Positions 9,651 to 18,313 of a stretch of 64,000 nt of DNA are shown one piece after another. Source of the stretch: Catalinimonas sp038039535 (GTDB lineage: Bacteria; Bacteroidota; Bacteroidia; Cytophagales; Cyclobacteriaceae); contig NZ_JBBPHP010000009.1 of the NCBI RefSeq assembly GCF_038039535.1, positions 124,001 through 188,000 on the forward strand, in the 5' to 3' direction. The first letter of the stretch is position 1; each line of letters begins with the position of its first letter. The notes beneath the pieces are model-generated. The model saw only the letters and a program-made list of their open reading frames with translations, had not been told where the DNA came from and did not search any database. A program made the position numbers and the translations under genes.

Positions 9651-10823
9651 ATGAATATCCTCAACGCAATCCCACCTATTTTTTTGCTACTATTTTTTTC
9701 ATTTTCGTCAGTTTTCGCACAAGTACTTTCTTCACCTTTCGTGGAAGAAACCATAGATGAAATTGATATTGGTTACGGATTGGAGATAGGAGATGTAGAT
9801 GGTGATGGCACTTTAGACATCATACTGGCCGATAAAGAGCAGTTTGTATGGTACAGAAATGGTGACTGGAAGCGTTTTGTCATGGTAGATGAGCTTACCG
9901 AAAGGGATAATGTTTGCCTGGCAGTACGTGACATTAATCAGGATGGCAAGGTAGAAGTAGCGGTTGGAGCTCAATGGAATCCCGGTGAAACTAGTGATAC
10001 CGAAGCTTCCGGCTCTGTGCATTACTTGATAAGACCAGAAAATCCTGAAAACAAATGGACTCCGGTACAGCTACATCATGAACCTACAGTTCACCGTATG
10101 CGCTGGATTCGTACTGGTGAGAATGATTACAAGCTCGTTGTACTCCCTCTGCATGGCCGGGGAAACAAAGGAGGAAAAGGTGCTGGCGTAAAAGTAATGA
10201 CTTATGATGTTCCCAGTGATCCGAACTCCGAATGGGCAGTAGCCACGGTAGACAGTAGTATGCATTTGACGCATAATTTCATTGTAGATGATCAGAATCC
10301 TAATGCAGCTTCTTTCATGGTAGCAGGAAAAGAAGGTGTGAAAAAATATGGATACATAGGCAACGAATGGCAGATTCATGAAATGCCTGAACTAGACCAT
10401 GCTGCTGGAGAAATCAGTACGGGCAAACTAAACGAGCTTTCTTTCATCACTACGATAGAACCTATGCATGGCACGAACCTGATGTTATACAGCGGAGAAA
10501 ATTATATGGATAAAACCGTTTTGTATGATGATCTACAGCAGGGACACGCTCTTGCAGCCGCTGATGTGTTGGGGATGGGTAGAGACCAGATTATCGTGGG
10601 CTGGCGTGAACCCAATAAGAAGGGCAAAGTGGGTATCAAAATCTTTGTTCCAATGGATAATAGTGGTGAATCATGGATGCATTACTTTATAGATGATAAC
10701 GGAATGGCTTGCGAAGACCTGAAAGTGGCAGACTTAGATGATGACGGTGATCTGGATATTATCGCTGCGGGTAGAAGCACCAAGAATCTTAAAATTTACT
10801 GGAATAGTAAAGTGAATAACTAA
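9651..10823 (+). CDS. Secreted FG-GAP/VCBS-repeat protein
   Basis: A 390-residue protein with an N-terminal signal peptide (MNILNAIPPIFLLLFFSFSSVFAQ, cleavage after about residue 23). Calcium-binding FG-GAP/VCBS motifs recur: GDVDGDGTLDIILAD near 50-64, VRDINQDGKVEVAVGAQW near 90-107, and ADLDDDGDLDIIAAGRS near 365-381. These usually build an integrin-like beta-propeller. In marine Bacteroidota such proteins accompany sulfatases and dehydrogenases and often bind carbohydrate, but no catalytic residues can be pointed to here. It stands alone with a candidate promoter upstream. Confidence 0.88.
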   Translation: MNILNAIPPIFLLLFFSFSSVFAQVLSSPFVEETIDEIDIGYGLEIGDVDGDGTLDIILADKEQFVWYRNGDWKRFVMVDELTERDNVCLAVRDINQDGKVEVAVGAQWNPGETSDTEASGSVHYLIRPENPENKWTPVQLHHEPTVHRMRWIRTGENDYKLVVLPLHGRGNKGGKGAGVKVMTYDVPSDPNSEWAVATVDSSMHLTHNFIVDDQNPNAASFMVAGKEGVKKYGYIGNEWQIHEMPELDHAAGEISTGKLNELSFITTIEPMHGTNLMLYSGENYMDKTVLYDDLQQGHALAAADVLGMGRDQIIVGWREPNKKGKVGIKIFVPMDNSGESWMHYFIDDNGMACEDLKVADLDDDGDLDIIAAGRSTKNLKIYWNSKVNN

Positions 10824-10903
10824 GCTGGCTTAAGTTACCGTGAATTTATCTGATCAATCCTGCTTCATCTATTGTTTATAGGCTGTAAACCAAATTTTTT
10901 GAA

Positions 10904-11572
10904 GTGCTAAAGCCTGTTCAATTTCATTTTACTTTTTTTACAAGTATTGTTCTGACCTGTTTTAGTTGCAGTAGCAACAAAAATGTGAGTAAGGATGCGA
11001 AAAAAGATGTAAGCCAGCAAATTTATGTAGTTAGTCAGGGCTGGCATAGTGGATTGGTAATTCCATCTTCTTGCATCGCTGACTCCTTGTGGCCAGAAAA
11101 GCATGATTTCAGTGAATATGAGCATATTCAAATTGGCTGGGGAGATAAAGATTTTTATCAAAATCCTGGTTTCAGTCTCTGGTATGGCGCAAAAGCGATA
11201 CTCTGGCCTACAAAGAGTGCGCTTCAGGTACTTGGTTTGCGTCAGCTCTCTAATTTACAGTATTATGCTAATGAAACAGTGTCGCTGCAAATTTCTCAGG
11301 CAGATTACTCCTCTCTCTGTGAGTTTCTGCGGACAGAATTTCAACTAAGTGATTCTGCCAAGTTTATTCCTCTCAAAGAAGGGTTGTACCGAAACAGTCA
11401 CTTTTTTCTGGGCGATAAGTCTTATTATTTTCCCAAAAATTCTAATGTGTGGACTGCCCGTGCTTTAAAACAAGCGGGTTTTGACCTCAATCCCATTTGG
11501 TATCAATCCCAAAAGTCATTAATCAAAAGGATGAAAAAGGAAGGAAGTTTGGTCTATTCCGATGAACAGTAA
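10904..11572 (+). CDS. DUF2459 (TIGR02117) family lipoprotein
   Basis: A 222-residue lipoprotein. The only reasonable start is GTG at 10904; the signal TSIVLTCFSCSSNK has a Cys at about residue 22. The mature domain begins QIYVVSQGWHSGLVIPSS, which is the DUF2459 hallmark (conserved WHSG), and continues EHIQIGWGDKDFY and SNVWTARALKQAGFDL. The conserved His and late catalytic-looking residues resemble a cysteine-peptidase-like fold, but no activity is established for the family. It lies 80 bp after the FG-GAP gene on the same strand, possibly co-transcribed, and converges with the L,D-transpeptidase gene. Confidence 0.86.
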   Translation: MLKPVQFHFTFFTSIVLTCFSCSSNKNVSKDAKKDVSQQIYVVSQGWHSGLVIPSSCIADSLWPEKHDFSEYEHIQIGWGDKDFYQNPGFSLWYGAKAILWPTKSALQVLGLRQLSNLQYYANETVSLQISQADYSSLCEFLRTEFQLSDSAKFIPLKEGLYRNSHFFLGDKSYYFPKNSNVWTARALKQAGFDLNPIWYQSQKSLIKRMKKEGSLVYSDEQ

Positions 11573-11583
11573 GACAAATTATT

Positions 11584-12117
11584 TTAAGGATAGATTTCAA
11601 TTGATGTATTGAGAGGCACAGTACGATAGAGTTCATCCATCTCAGCATTAGTAACCGCTATACAGCCAGCTGTCCAGTCACGATGACGGTGAAAACGACC
11701 TCTCCAGCCATTTCCATTTCTAAGTCCGTGAATTTTGATCGCACTACCATGAGCAAAACCACCTGCTACCGCAAAAGTCTGATCTTCGGCATTGGGATAC
11801 GAAATTCCTAAATTGAGATAAAAAACGCTTTGTGGATTTTTATCATAAATATAGTAAGTGCCTTCCGGGGTTCGCATATCTCCTTCCCTTCTTTTCGCTC
11901 CTACCGGCTGTCTGCCCAGTGCTATTTTATAAGTTTTGATCAGCTTCCCATTTGACCAAAGTTGAAGCTGTCGTTTGCTTTTATACACTACCAATCGTTC
12001 GGCTAATACTTTTTGAGCTAAGCGGCGAGTGGGAAGGAGCGCATAAGCGAATACTGCCAGAAAAATACTACTGAATACGGCTAAAACACGAACCACTGTG
12101 ACTAGTCGGCTATCCAT
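11584..12117 (-). CDS. L,D-transpeptidase (YkuD family)
   Basis: A 177-residue protein with an N-terminal membrane anchor (residues about 7-27). The YkuD domain starts at LVVYKSKRQLQLWSNGKLIK. The catalytic motif HRDWTAGCIAVTNAEM near residues 146-161 carries the nucleophilic Cys in the consensus S/T-x-G-C-I/V. The expected role is 3-3 peptidoglycan cross-linking or attachment of periplasmic proteins to murein. The residue after GC is Ile-Ala rather than the more usual Ile/Val-Arg. The gene overlaps the end of the endonuclease gene by 16 bp, so the two are translationally coupled. Confidence 0.9.
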   Translation of the reverse strand: MDSRLVTVVRVLAVFSSIFLAVFAYALLPTRRLAQKVLAERLVVYKSKRQLQLWSNGKLIKTYKIALGRQPVGAKRREGDMRTPEGTYYIYDKNPQSVFYLNLGISYPNAEDQTFAVAGGFAHGSAIKIHGLRNGNGWRGRFHRHRDWTAGCIAVTNAEMDELYRTVPLNTSIEIYP

Positions 12118-12953
12118 TCAGACACATTCACATCGCTCTCCAAGAGCACTTCTTCCTGATCGGGCAAGGCAGGAAAGAAATCAATGTTAGTTACCTTTTC
12201 TATACTGTCAATAGGAACTGCAAAGGAATAAATATCTTTTTCAGAACCTTCATTGGGCAGCAAAAAACCTATGGCCTTGATTTCCGGCTCTGTATAGTCT
12301 AAGAGCACTTTGTAATAAGCTTTAGGGATGCTCACTCTGTTCTCTCCTATCCTTCTGGACCTTTGGTTAAAAACCGGACCCGTCACCACATATAGCTTAC
12401 CATTTTCTAATGCCCAGTCACGTACCTGTTCTTCCAGAATTCGCCAGATACCACGGTTAAATTCTGGTTCCTGAGGACTCATATTGGACATGTAGAAGCT
12501 TTCGCTCATGGCTTCTTCTGAAAACTTCATGTCCCCTGCTGGAGCCAAATGCCCTCTGTCGTATCCTGAACGATAATAATCTTCTAAACTAGCAGAGCCT
12601 GTAGAAACCATAGGATCTTCCCGAAAATCATCAGTCCGTTCTTCTATCCCTTCTACTTCTATTCCGGTAAGTTCATATGCCACCCATTCCGCCTGTTCAT
12701 GTTTCTCCACATAGGAAAGCGTAAAATACTGATGGCGGATGATTTGTTGGTTATCAGAATTCGGCAGATAATCCAGTGTTTTGGACGTTCCTGAGAGTGG
12801 AGGTTGGTTTTGGTTGTTTTGTTCTCTTTTTGGAAGCTGAGTTTCTGCTGAGCCAGATTGATTTTGCTGGTTTTTAAGCAGCAATAATACAATGATAAAA
12901 ACTGCAACGATGACGATTGTCAGTATAAGATATTGGGTAGATTTTTTTGCCAT
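12102..12953 (-). CDS. DNA/RNA non-specific endonuclease (NUC1 family), membrane-anchored
   Basis: A 283-residue protein with one N-terminal transmembrane helix (about residues 8-26), a Gln/Asn-rich linker, and a beta-beta-alpha-metal nuclease domain. The active-site signature DRGHLAPAGDMKFS at about 129-142 supplies the general-base His. NMSPQEPEFNRGIWRILEEQ at about 157-176 supplies the metal-binding Asn. Members cut DNA and RNA without sequence preference. The topology places the domain outside the cytoplasm, suiting nutrient scavenging or extracellular DNA degradation. It forms an operon with the L,D-transpeptidase (16-bp overlap). No immunity gene is needed if it is exported. Confidence 0.9.
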   Translation of the reverse strand: MAKKSTQYLILTIVIVAVFIIVLLLLKNQQNQSGSAETQLPKREQNNQNQPPLSGTSKTLDYLPNSDNQQIIRHQYFTLSYVEKHEQAEWVAYELTGIEVEGIEERTDDFREDPMVSTGSASLEDYYRSGYDRGHLAPAGDMKFSEEAMSESFYMSNMSPQEPEFNRGIWRILEEQVRDWALENGKLYVVTGPVFNQRSRRIGENRVSIPKAYYKVLLDYTEPEIKAIGFLLPNEGSEKDIYSFAVPIDSIEKVTNIDFFPALPDQEEVLLESDVNVSEWIAD

Positions 12954-13018
12954 TAATCGTTTACTGTTTTTTTAGATAAACCCATCAAAGATTAGGCAAA
13001 AATAGGCAAGCTGCAAGT

Positions 13019-13858
13019 TTAACGGTGATGTTTCAGAATAAAATTAACGATAGGGCGGGCATCATCCAATCCGTGCACATGTCCAACTCCATCTTTCATT
13101 ACTACCTTTACCTTCCCTTTACCTTCTTCATATGCTTTTACAATCAGGGCACCGTTTTCTTCGTACGGTACGACCTTATCCTGATTGCCCGAAACCATAA
13201 ATAGTGGAATATCCGCTTCAACAATGGGCTCAATATGATCTATAGGATTGTGCTGAAAGTTAAGTGCCTCTTCTTCACTCAAGCCATATGCCTCAAGGCA
13301 CTGTTTCCAATCCTCTTCACTGCCACGGCCGCTCATTTTACCTCCCGGCCAGCTTTTGATATCGCAAACCGGAGCATCAGCATAAATGCAGGAAACTTTG
13401 TCAGTGTTTTCAGCGGCCCAGTTGAATACAATTAAACCTCCTCTACTCATACCTTCCAGTACAACTTTAGAGGAAAAGTCATATTCCTGTGTAACGTATT
13501 TGTAAAAGTTATTCCAAATTTCTACCGCCTGCGGGCTGCCATACAAGCCAGACACATCAATGTAAGCTACATAAAACCCTCTTGACAAAAGCTCCATATC
13601 CACTTCTGGCCGATGACCAAAAAAGCGGGCGCGCCATATCCAGGGGTTATCCTTCGCAGGTCGCTTTGGCACTACAATTCTGCTTTGTCGCCCCTGAAAC
13701 TCAAAAGCGTACATGCGAAAACCATGAAAATTGCCAGGCTCTCCCTGAATGTTAATTTCAGTTACTGACTGCTCTGCCTGTTGTACATAGGTACAACCCA
13801 GGCAAAAGAGCAGGAGCAAACCTATACTAAGATTAGGTAGTTTTTTGATGTTAATCAT
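13019..13858 (-). CDS. Alpha/beta hydrolase lipoprotein (prolyl-oligopeptidase-like)
   Basis: A 279-residue lipoprotein: signal SIGLLLLFCLGCTYVQQ, Cys at about 22. The nucleophile elbow is GMSRGG (Ser at about residue 137). The acid is in VSGNQDKVVPYEENG near 227-241, and the His in DGVGHVHGL near 260, so the triad is complete. Residues RARFFGHRPEVDMELLSRGF give the oxyanion-hole side. It is probably an exported esterase or peptidase of unknown substrate. It overlaps the end of secA by 8 bp (start ATG inside the secA stop region), so it is very likely translated from the secA transcript. Confidence 0.87.
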   Translation of the reverse strand: MINIKKLPNLSIGLLLLFCLGCTYVQQAEQSVTEINIQGEPGNFHGFRMYAFEFQGRQSRIVVPKRPAKDNPWIWRARFFGHRPEVDMELLSRGFYVAYIDVSGLYGSPQAVEIWNNFYKYVTQEYDFSSKVVLEGMSRGGLIVFNWAAENTDKVSCIYADAPVCDIKSWPGGKMSGRGSEEDWKQCLEAYGLSEEEALNFQHNPIDHIEPIVEADIPLFMVSGNQDKVVPYEENGALIVKAYEEGKGKVKVVMKDGVGHVHGLDDARPIVNFILKHHR

Positions 13859-16800
13859 CCACGATTACACAACGATTATTTTTGAGATCATCTTCTACAG
13901 TTTTAAACTTAACATTTTTCTTGATACTTCCATCACTATACTGAACGTTGACCCTGTCGTTCCTACCCGCTACTTTTGCAGTTTTAGCAGGCTGTACAGG
14001 TTCAACAGGCGGGCGGTTTCTCTGAGCTGCTGCTGCGTTGGCTGCACTACTTCTGTCAAGTGATGAATTGACCTCTTCTTTGGTTTCCTTCAGTTTTTCC
14101 CGCTGTCGTATTGAGCGAGCTTCTCTGACCTGGTCAGAACTTTGTACGGGGATATCAGCTTTCATCAAAAAGGAAACGGTTTCTTCATTGACTTTGGCGA
14201 TAAACCGCTTAAACAGTTCAAAAGATTCAAACTTATAAATGAGAAGCGGATCTTTCTGCTCGTATACCGCATTCTGAACGGATTGCTTCAGGTCATCCAT
14301 CTCACGAAGGTGTTCTTTCCAGTTCTGGTCAATAATCGCCAGCGTGATGGCTTTTTCCATCGCCTGTATCATAGCTTCACCTTCAGTATCAATGACTTTC
14401 TGAAGATTAGCAGATACCCCTAGCTGCATCTTGCCATTGGTAAACGGCACCAGAATATTCTCTACGGTAGCACCACGGGTCTCTTTGATATTTTTAAGTA
14501 CCGGCAGTGACTTCTGAGCAACGTGTTCGTTCTTTTTACCATATTGCTCATAAGCATATTGGTACAGATTTTCTGTCAGTTTATTTTCAGAAATCTGATC
14601 AAATTCAGCTTGTTCTATAGGGTAATCAATAGCCAGTGTACCCAATACCGTCAGCTTAAAGCTCTCATAATTACTTACTCCTTTGGTTCCCAGAACGATA
14701 TCTTCGCAGGTATCGTACAGCATGGTCATGATATCCATGGAAAGCCTTTCTCCCTGTAGCGCGTTTTTACGACGCTCATAGATTACCTCACGCTGCTGGT
14801 TCATGACGTTGTCATATTCCAGCAAGCGCTTACGAATGGCAAAGTTGTTTTCCTCTACTTTCTTCTGCGCTCTTTCTATAGAACTGGTTACCATAGAATG
14901 CTGAATCACTTCTCCTTCTTCCAGCCCCATGCGGTCCATCAGTTTGGCAATACGATCTGAACCGAAAAGACGCATCAGATTGTCTTCCAGAGACACAAAA
15001 AACTGTGATGAACCCGGGTCACCCTGACGTCCGGAACGACCTCTAAGCTGACGGTCTACACGACGAGATTCATGGCGCTCAGTACCAATAATAGCCAAAC
15101 CACCTGCTTGTTTTGATTCTGGCGAAAGCTTAATATCCGTACCACGACCTGCCATGTTGGTAGCAATGGTCACCGTTCCGGATTGCCCTGCTTCGGCTAC
15201 AATTTCAGCCTCACGCTGGTGTTGCTTAGCATTCAGCACATTATGTTTCACATTTCTCATCTTGAGCATGCGGCTCAAAATCTCTGAAATTTCCACTGAG
15301 GTGGTACCTACCAGTACCGGTCGTCCTTTTTCAGTAAGTTCATTGATTTCCTCCACTACCGCATTAAACTTCTCCCGCATAGTTTTGAAAACCAGGTCCT
15401 GACGGTCATCCCGTACAATTGGACGATTGGTAGGGATTACTACTACATCCAGTTTATAGATTTCCCAAAACTCTCCGGCTTCTGTCTCTGCCGTACCTGT
15501 CATACCGGCCAGTTTGTGGTACATGCGGAAGTAGTTCTGCAATGTAATGGTGGCATAGGTCTGGGTGGCTTCTTCTACTTTTACGTTTTCTTTAGCCTCA
15601 ATAGCCTGGTGCAATCCATCCGAATAACGGCGCCCTTCCATCACACGACCGGTCTGCTCATCTACAATCTTAATTTTACCATCAGCAATAATGTATTCCT
15701 GGTCAATCTCAAAAAGTGCATAAGCCTTTAACAATTGATTGACAGTGTGGATACGCTGCGACTTGACCGCATAGTCTTTGATCAGCTCATCTTTCTTCTG
15801 GACCTTATCCTCATCACTCATTTCTTCATCTTTCTCCAAATCAGCGATGGCAGTACCAATATCCGGCATGATAAAAAACTGTGGATCTTCACCCGTCTGC
15901 GTAATCAGGTCAATCCCTTTTTCGGTCAGGTCAATATTGTTGTTCTTTTCTTCAATGGTAAAGTAGAGTGGAGCATCAGCCTCAGGCATGTTACGAGAGT
16001 TATCCTGCAGATAAAAATTCTCCGTCTTTTGCATGATCTGCTTGTTACCTGTTTCGCTGAGGAAACGAATCAAAGGCTTATACTTGGGCAGACCGCGATG
16101 CGCACGAAAAAGTGAAAGTCCGCCTTCCTGGGTATTGCCTTCCTTAATTTTCTTTTTAGCATCCTGAAGCAATTCATTTACTAACTTTTTCTGTGCTTCA
16201 TAAAGGCGGGAAATGCGAGGCTTCAACTCATAAAATTCATGCTCATCACCTTTGGGTACGGGTCCTGAGATGATCAATGGCGTACGGGCTTCATCTACCA
16301 GTACGGAGTCAACCTCATCCACCATTGCAAAATGATGCTTACGCTGTACCAAATCACCCATATCACGGGCCATATTATCGCGAAGGTAATCAAAACCAAA
16401 TTCGTTGTTTGTACCATAAGTGATGTCTGCGGCATAAGCATCACGACGCGCATCAGAGTTGGGTTGATATTTGTCAATACAATCCACAGTCATCTGATGA
16501 AACTGGAAGAGGGGAGCCATCCACTCAGCATCTCTTTTGGCCAGATAATCGTTGACCGTAATCACATGGACGCCACGCTTGGCAAGGGCATTCAGAAAGG
16601 CTGGCAAGGTAGCCACCAACGTTTTACCTTCACCAGTAGCCATCTCAGCAATCTTACCCTGGTGTAAAACGATACCTCCTATGAGCTGCACGTCATAATG
16701 CAGCATATCCCATTTAATTTTCTGTCCGGCGGCCAGCCATTCATTGCTCCAGACTGACTTTTCACCTTCTATGCTTATGTGCTCATGTTTGGCAGCCATC

Positions 16801-17216
16801 TGCTTATCAAAAAGCGTAGCTGATACCTCCATCTTTCCATTTTCCTTGAAACGGCGGGCTGTTTCTCGCATGATCGCAAATGCCTTAGGAAGGACTTTGA
16901 GGAGTACTTCTTCCAGCACTGTATTCCGATCTTCTTCTAACTTATCAATCTGTGCAAAAACTCTCTCTTTTTCGTTGATGTCCATCTTGGGGTTTTGCTC
17001 AACACTATCATGAAGTTCTTTTAGCTGCTGATCAATACTTTCCAGTTCACCATCTATCACTGCTTTTACTTCAAAAGTTTTGCCCCTCAGTTCGTCATCA
17101 CTTATGCTTTGCAGCTTATCATATTCGGCTTTGATCTCCTCAACCATCGGCATGACCTCTTTAATGTCTTTGTCTGATTTACTGCCGAATAGTTTTGCCA
17201 ATAATTTATTTAGCAT
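13851..17216 (-). CDS. secA: Preprotein translocase ATPase SecA
   Basis: A 1121-residue SecA, the motor that drives unfolded preproteins through SecYEG. Walker A GEGKT is at 195-199. The DEAD-like box AMVDEVDSVLVDEARTPLI is near 297-315. NBD2 shows VGTTSVEISEILSR, TNMAGRGTDIKLS and RQLRGRSGRQGDPGSSQFF. It is about 220 residues longer than E. coli SecA, including an insertion after the DEVD region (about 330-440), as is usual in Bacteroidota. The C-terminus keeps GRND but lacks the CPCGSGKKxxxCHG zinc finger and ends NNRCVIVDD, so the SecB/zinc tail is missing. It is followed with 8-bp overlap by a hydrolase gene. Confidence 0.98.
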   Translation of the reverse strand: MLNKLLAKLFGSKSDKDIKEVMPMVEEIKAEYDKLQSISDDELRGKTFEVKAVIDGELESIDQQLKELHDSVEQNPKMDINEKERVFAQIDKLEEDRNTVLEEVLLKVLPKAFAIMRETARRFKENGKMEVSATLFDKQMAAKHEHISIEGEKSVWSNEWLAAGQKIKWDMLHYDVQLIGGIVLHQGKIAEMATGEGKTLVATLPAFLNALAKRGVHVITVNDYLAKRDAEWMAPLFQFHQMTVDCIDKYQPNSDARRDAYAADITYGTNNEFGFDYLRDNMARDMGDLVQRKHHFAMVDEVDSVLVDEARTPLIISGPVPKGDEHEFYELKPRISRLYEAQKKLVNELLQDAKKKIKEGNTQEGGLSLFRAHRGLPKYKPLIRFLSETGNKQIMQKTENFYLQDNSRNMPEADAPLYFTIEEKNNNIDLTEKGIDLITQTGEDPQFFIMPDIGTAIADLEKDEEMSDEDKVQKKDELIKDYAVKSQRIHTVNQLLKAYALFEIDQEYIIADGKIKIVDEQTGRVMEGRRYSDGLHQAIEAKENVKVEEATQTYATITLQNYFRMYHKLAGMTGTAETEAGEFWEIYKLDVVVIPTNRPIVRDDRQDLVFKTMREKFNAVVEEINELTEKGRPVLVGTTSVEISEILSRMLKMRNVKHNVLNAKQHQREAEIVAEAGQSGTVTIATNMAGRGTDIKLSPESKQAGGLAIIGTERHESRRVDRQLRGRSGRQGDPGSSQFFVSLEDNLMRLFGSDRIAKLMDRMGLEEGEVIQHSMVTSSIERAQKKVEENNFAIRKRLLEYDNVMNQQREVIYERRKNALQGERLSMDIMTMLYDTCEDIVLGTKGVSNYESFKLTVLGTLAIDYPIEQAEFDQISENKLTENLYQYAYEQYGKKNEHVAQKSLPVLKNIKETRGATVENILVPFTNGKMQLGVSANLQKVIDTEGEAMIQAMEKAITLAIIDQNWKEHLREMDDLKQSVQNAVYEQKDPLLIYKFESFELFKRFIAKVNEETVSFLMKADIPVQSSDQVREARSIRQREKLKETKEEVNSSLDRSSAANAAAAQRNRPPVEPVQPAKTAKVAGRNDRVNVQYSDGSIKKNVKFKTVEDDLKNNRCVIVDD

Positions 17217-17325
17217 ATTGATTGAATATTTATATCTCTATTGAATTCCTGAAAATAATGTATGTACACAATAGCTGATCGTTTGAGTAGCATGTACAAA
17301 AGCACTAATATGTAAAAAAACCATA

Positions 17326-18102
17326 TTACACAAAAACAGTGCCCTCAAAAACCATGACAGCGGGTCCTATCATGTGTACATCTGTATAAAAATCGTCTTT
17401 CATTTTGCGGAAAGATACCTGAAGTAGTCCTCCCTGAGTATTAACATTTACAGGACTTTCAAGCCCCTGAACCTTAGCCATAGTAAGCGCAACTGCGGTT
17501 ACGCCTGTTCCTGAGGACAAAGTTTCATTCTCAACACCTTTTTCATATATTCTCATATGGACCTCACCGTTTTTCATCTCCACAAAGCTGGCGTTGGTAC
17601 CCTGAGGCGCAAATGATTCATGATAACGAATTTTTTTACCTACTCCTATAACGTCAAAATCTGCCAGATCTTCTACAAGTCTGACATAATGTCGGGTACC
17701 AGTGTTCATAAAGTAGCCCTCTAATATCTCTTCTATACCTACTACATCCACCATACGGATGTGAATCTGCTCGCCTTCAATACGGGCTTCGTGCATACCA
17801 TCCTCAGCATAAAACTGCGAATGCTTTCCGATCATCCCCAGATAATGTGCCAGATGAACCGCACAACGGCTGCCATTCCCGCACATGCTGGTGGTAGCGT
17901 CCGCGTTGTAGTAGATCATTTCAAAATCATACTGCTCATGATCCTGTAAAAGGATCAGCCCATCAGCTCCTACACCAAATTTGCGATGACAAAGCCTCTG
18001 TATCAGCTTCTCGTCCTGCTGAGGGAATTTCCCTTCCCGATTATCTATCATCACAAAGTCATTGCCGGTGCCCTGGTATTTATAAAAATACAATGTATTC
18101 AT
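17326..18102 (-). CDS. dapF: Diaminopimelate epimerase DapF, one catalytic Cys replaced by Ser
   Basis: A 258-residue protein of normal DapF length. It should convert LL- to meso-diaminopimelate for lysine and peptidoglycan synthesis. KYQGTGNDFVMIDNR opens the first half-domain. ATTSMCGNGSRCAVHLAHYL at about 70-89 holds the first catalytic Cys. The second half has FAPQGTNASFVE and then ENETLSSGTGVTAVALTMA, where the consensus is (A/S)CGTG: the second catalytic Cys is replaced by Ser (codon TCA). All else fits DapF. Activity could be reduced, altered, or provided by another enzyme. It lies upstream of secA on the same strand with a 109-bp gap. Confidence 0.9.
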   Translation of the reverse strand: MNTLYFYKYQGTGNDFVMIDNREGKFPQQDEKLIQRLCHRKFGVGADGLILLQDHEQYDFEMIYYNADATTSMCGNGSRCAVHLAHYLGMIGKHSQFYAEDGMHEARIEGEQIHIRMVDVVGIEEILEGYFMNTGTRHYVRLVEDLADFDVIGVGKKIRYHESFAPQGTNASFVEMKNGEVHMRIYEKGVENETLSSGTGVTAVALTMAKVQGLESPVNVNTQGGLLQVSFRKMKDDFYTDVHMIGPAVMVFEGTVFV

Positions 18103-18313
18103 AGATGGTTAGTAATTATACTCATTGGCATAAATCAATCAGTATTACAAAATAATAGTTGCGTCAATGACAAAGTCTTTCATACTTATTTTTTTGTCTT
18201 GTCTTACAAATTTTCACAATACTAGAAAAATTTGAGCAGATTAGTGGATCAAAATCAGAAAGACCTTAAGCTGAGCTTCATTTTATTTCATCTATTTTTA
18301 TATATTCAGATTT

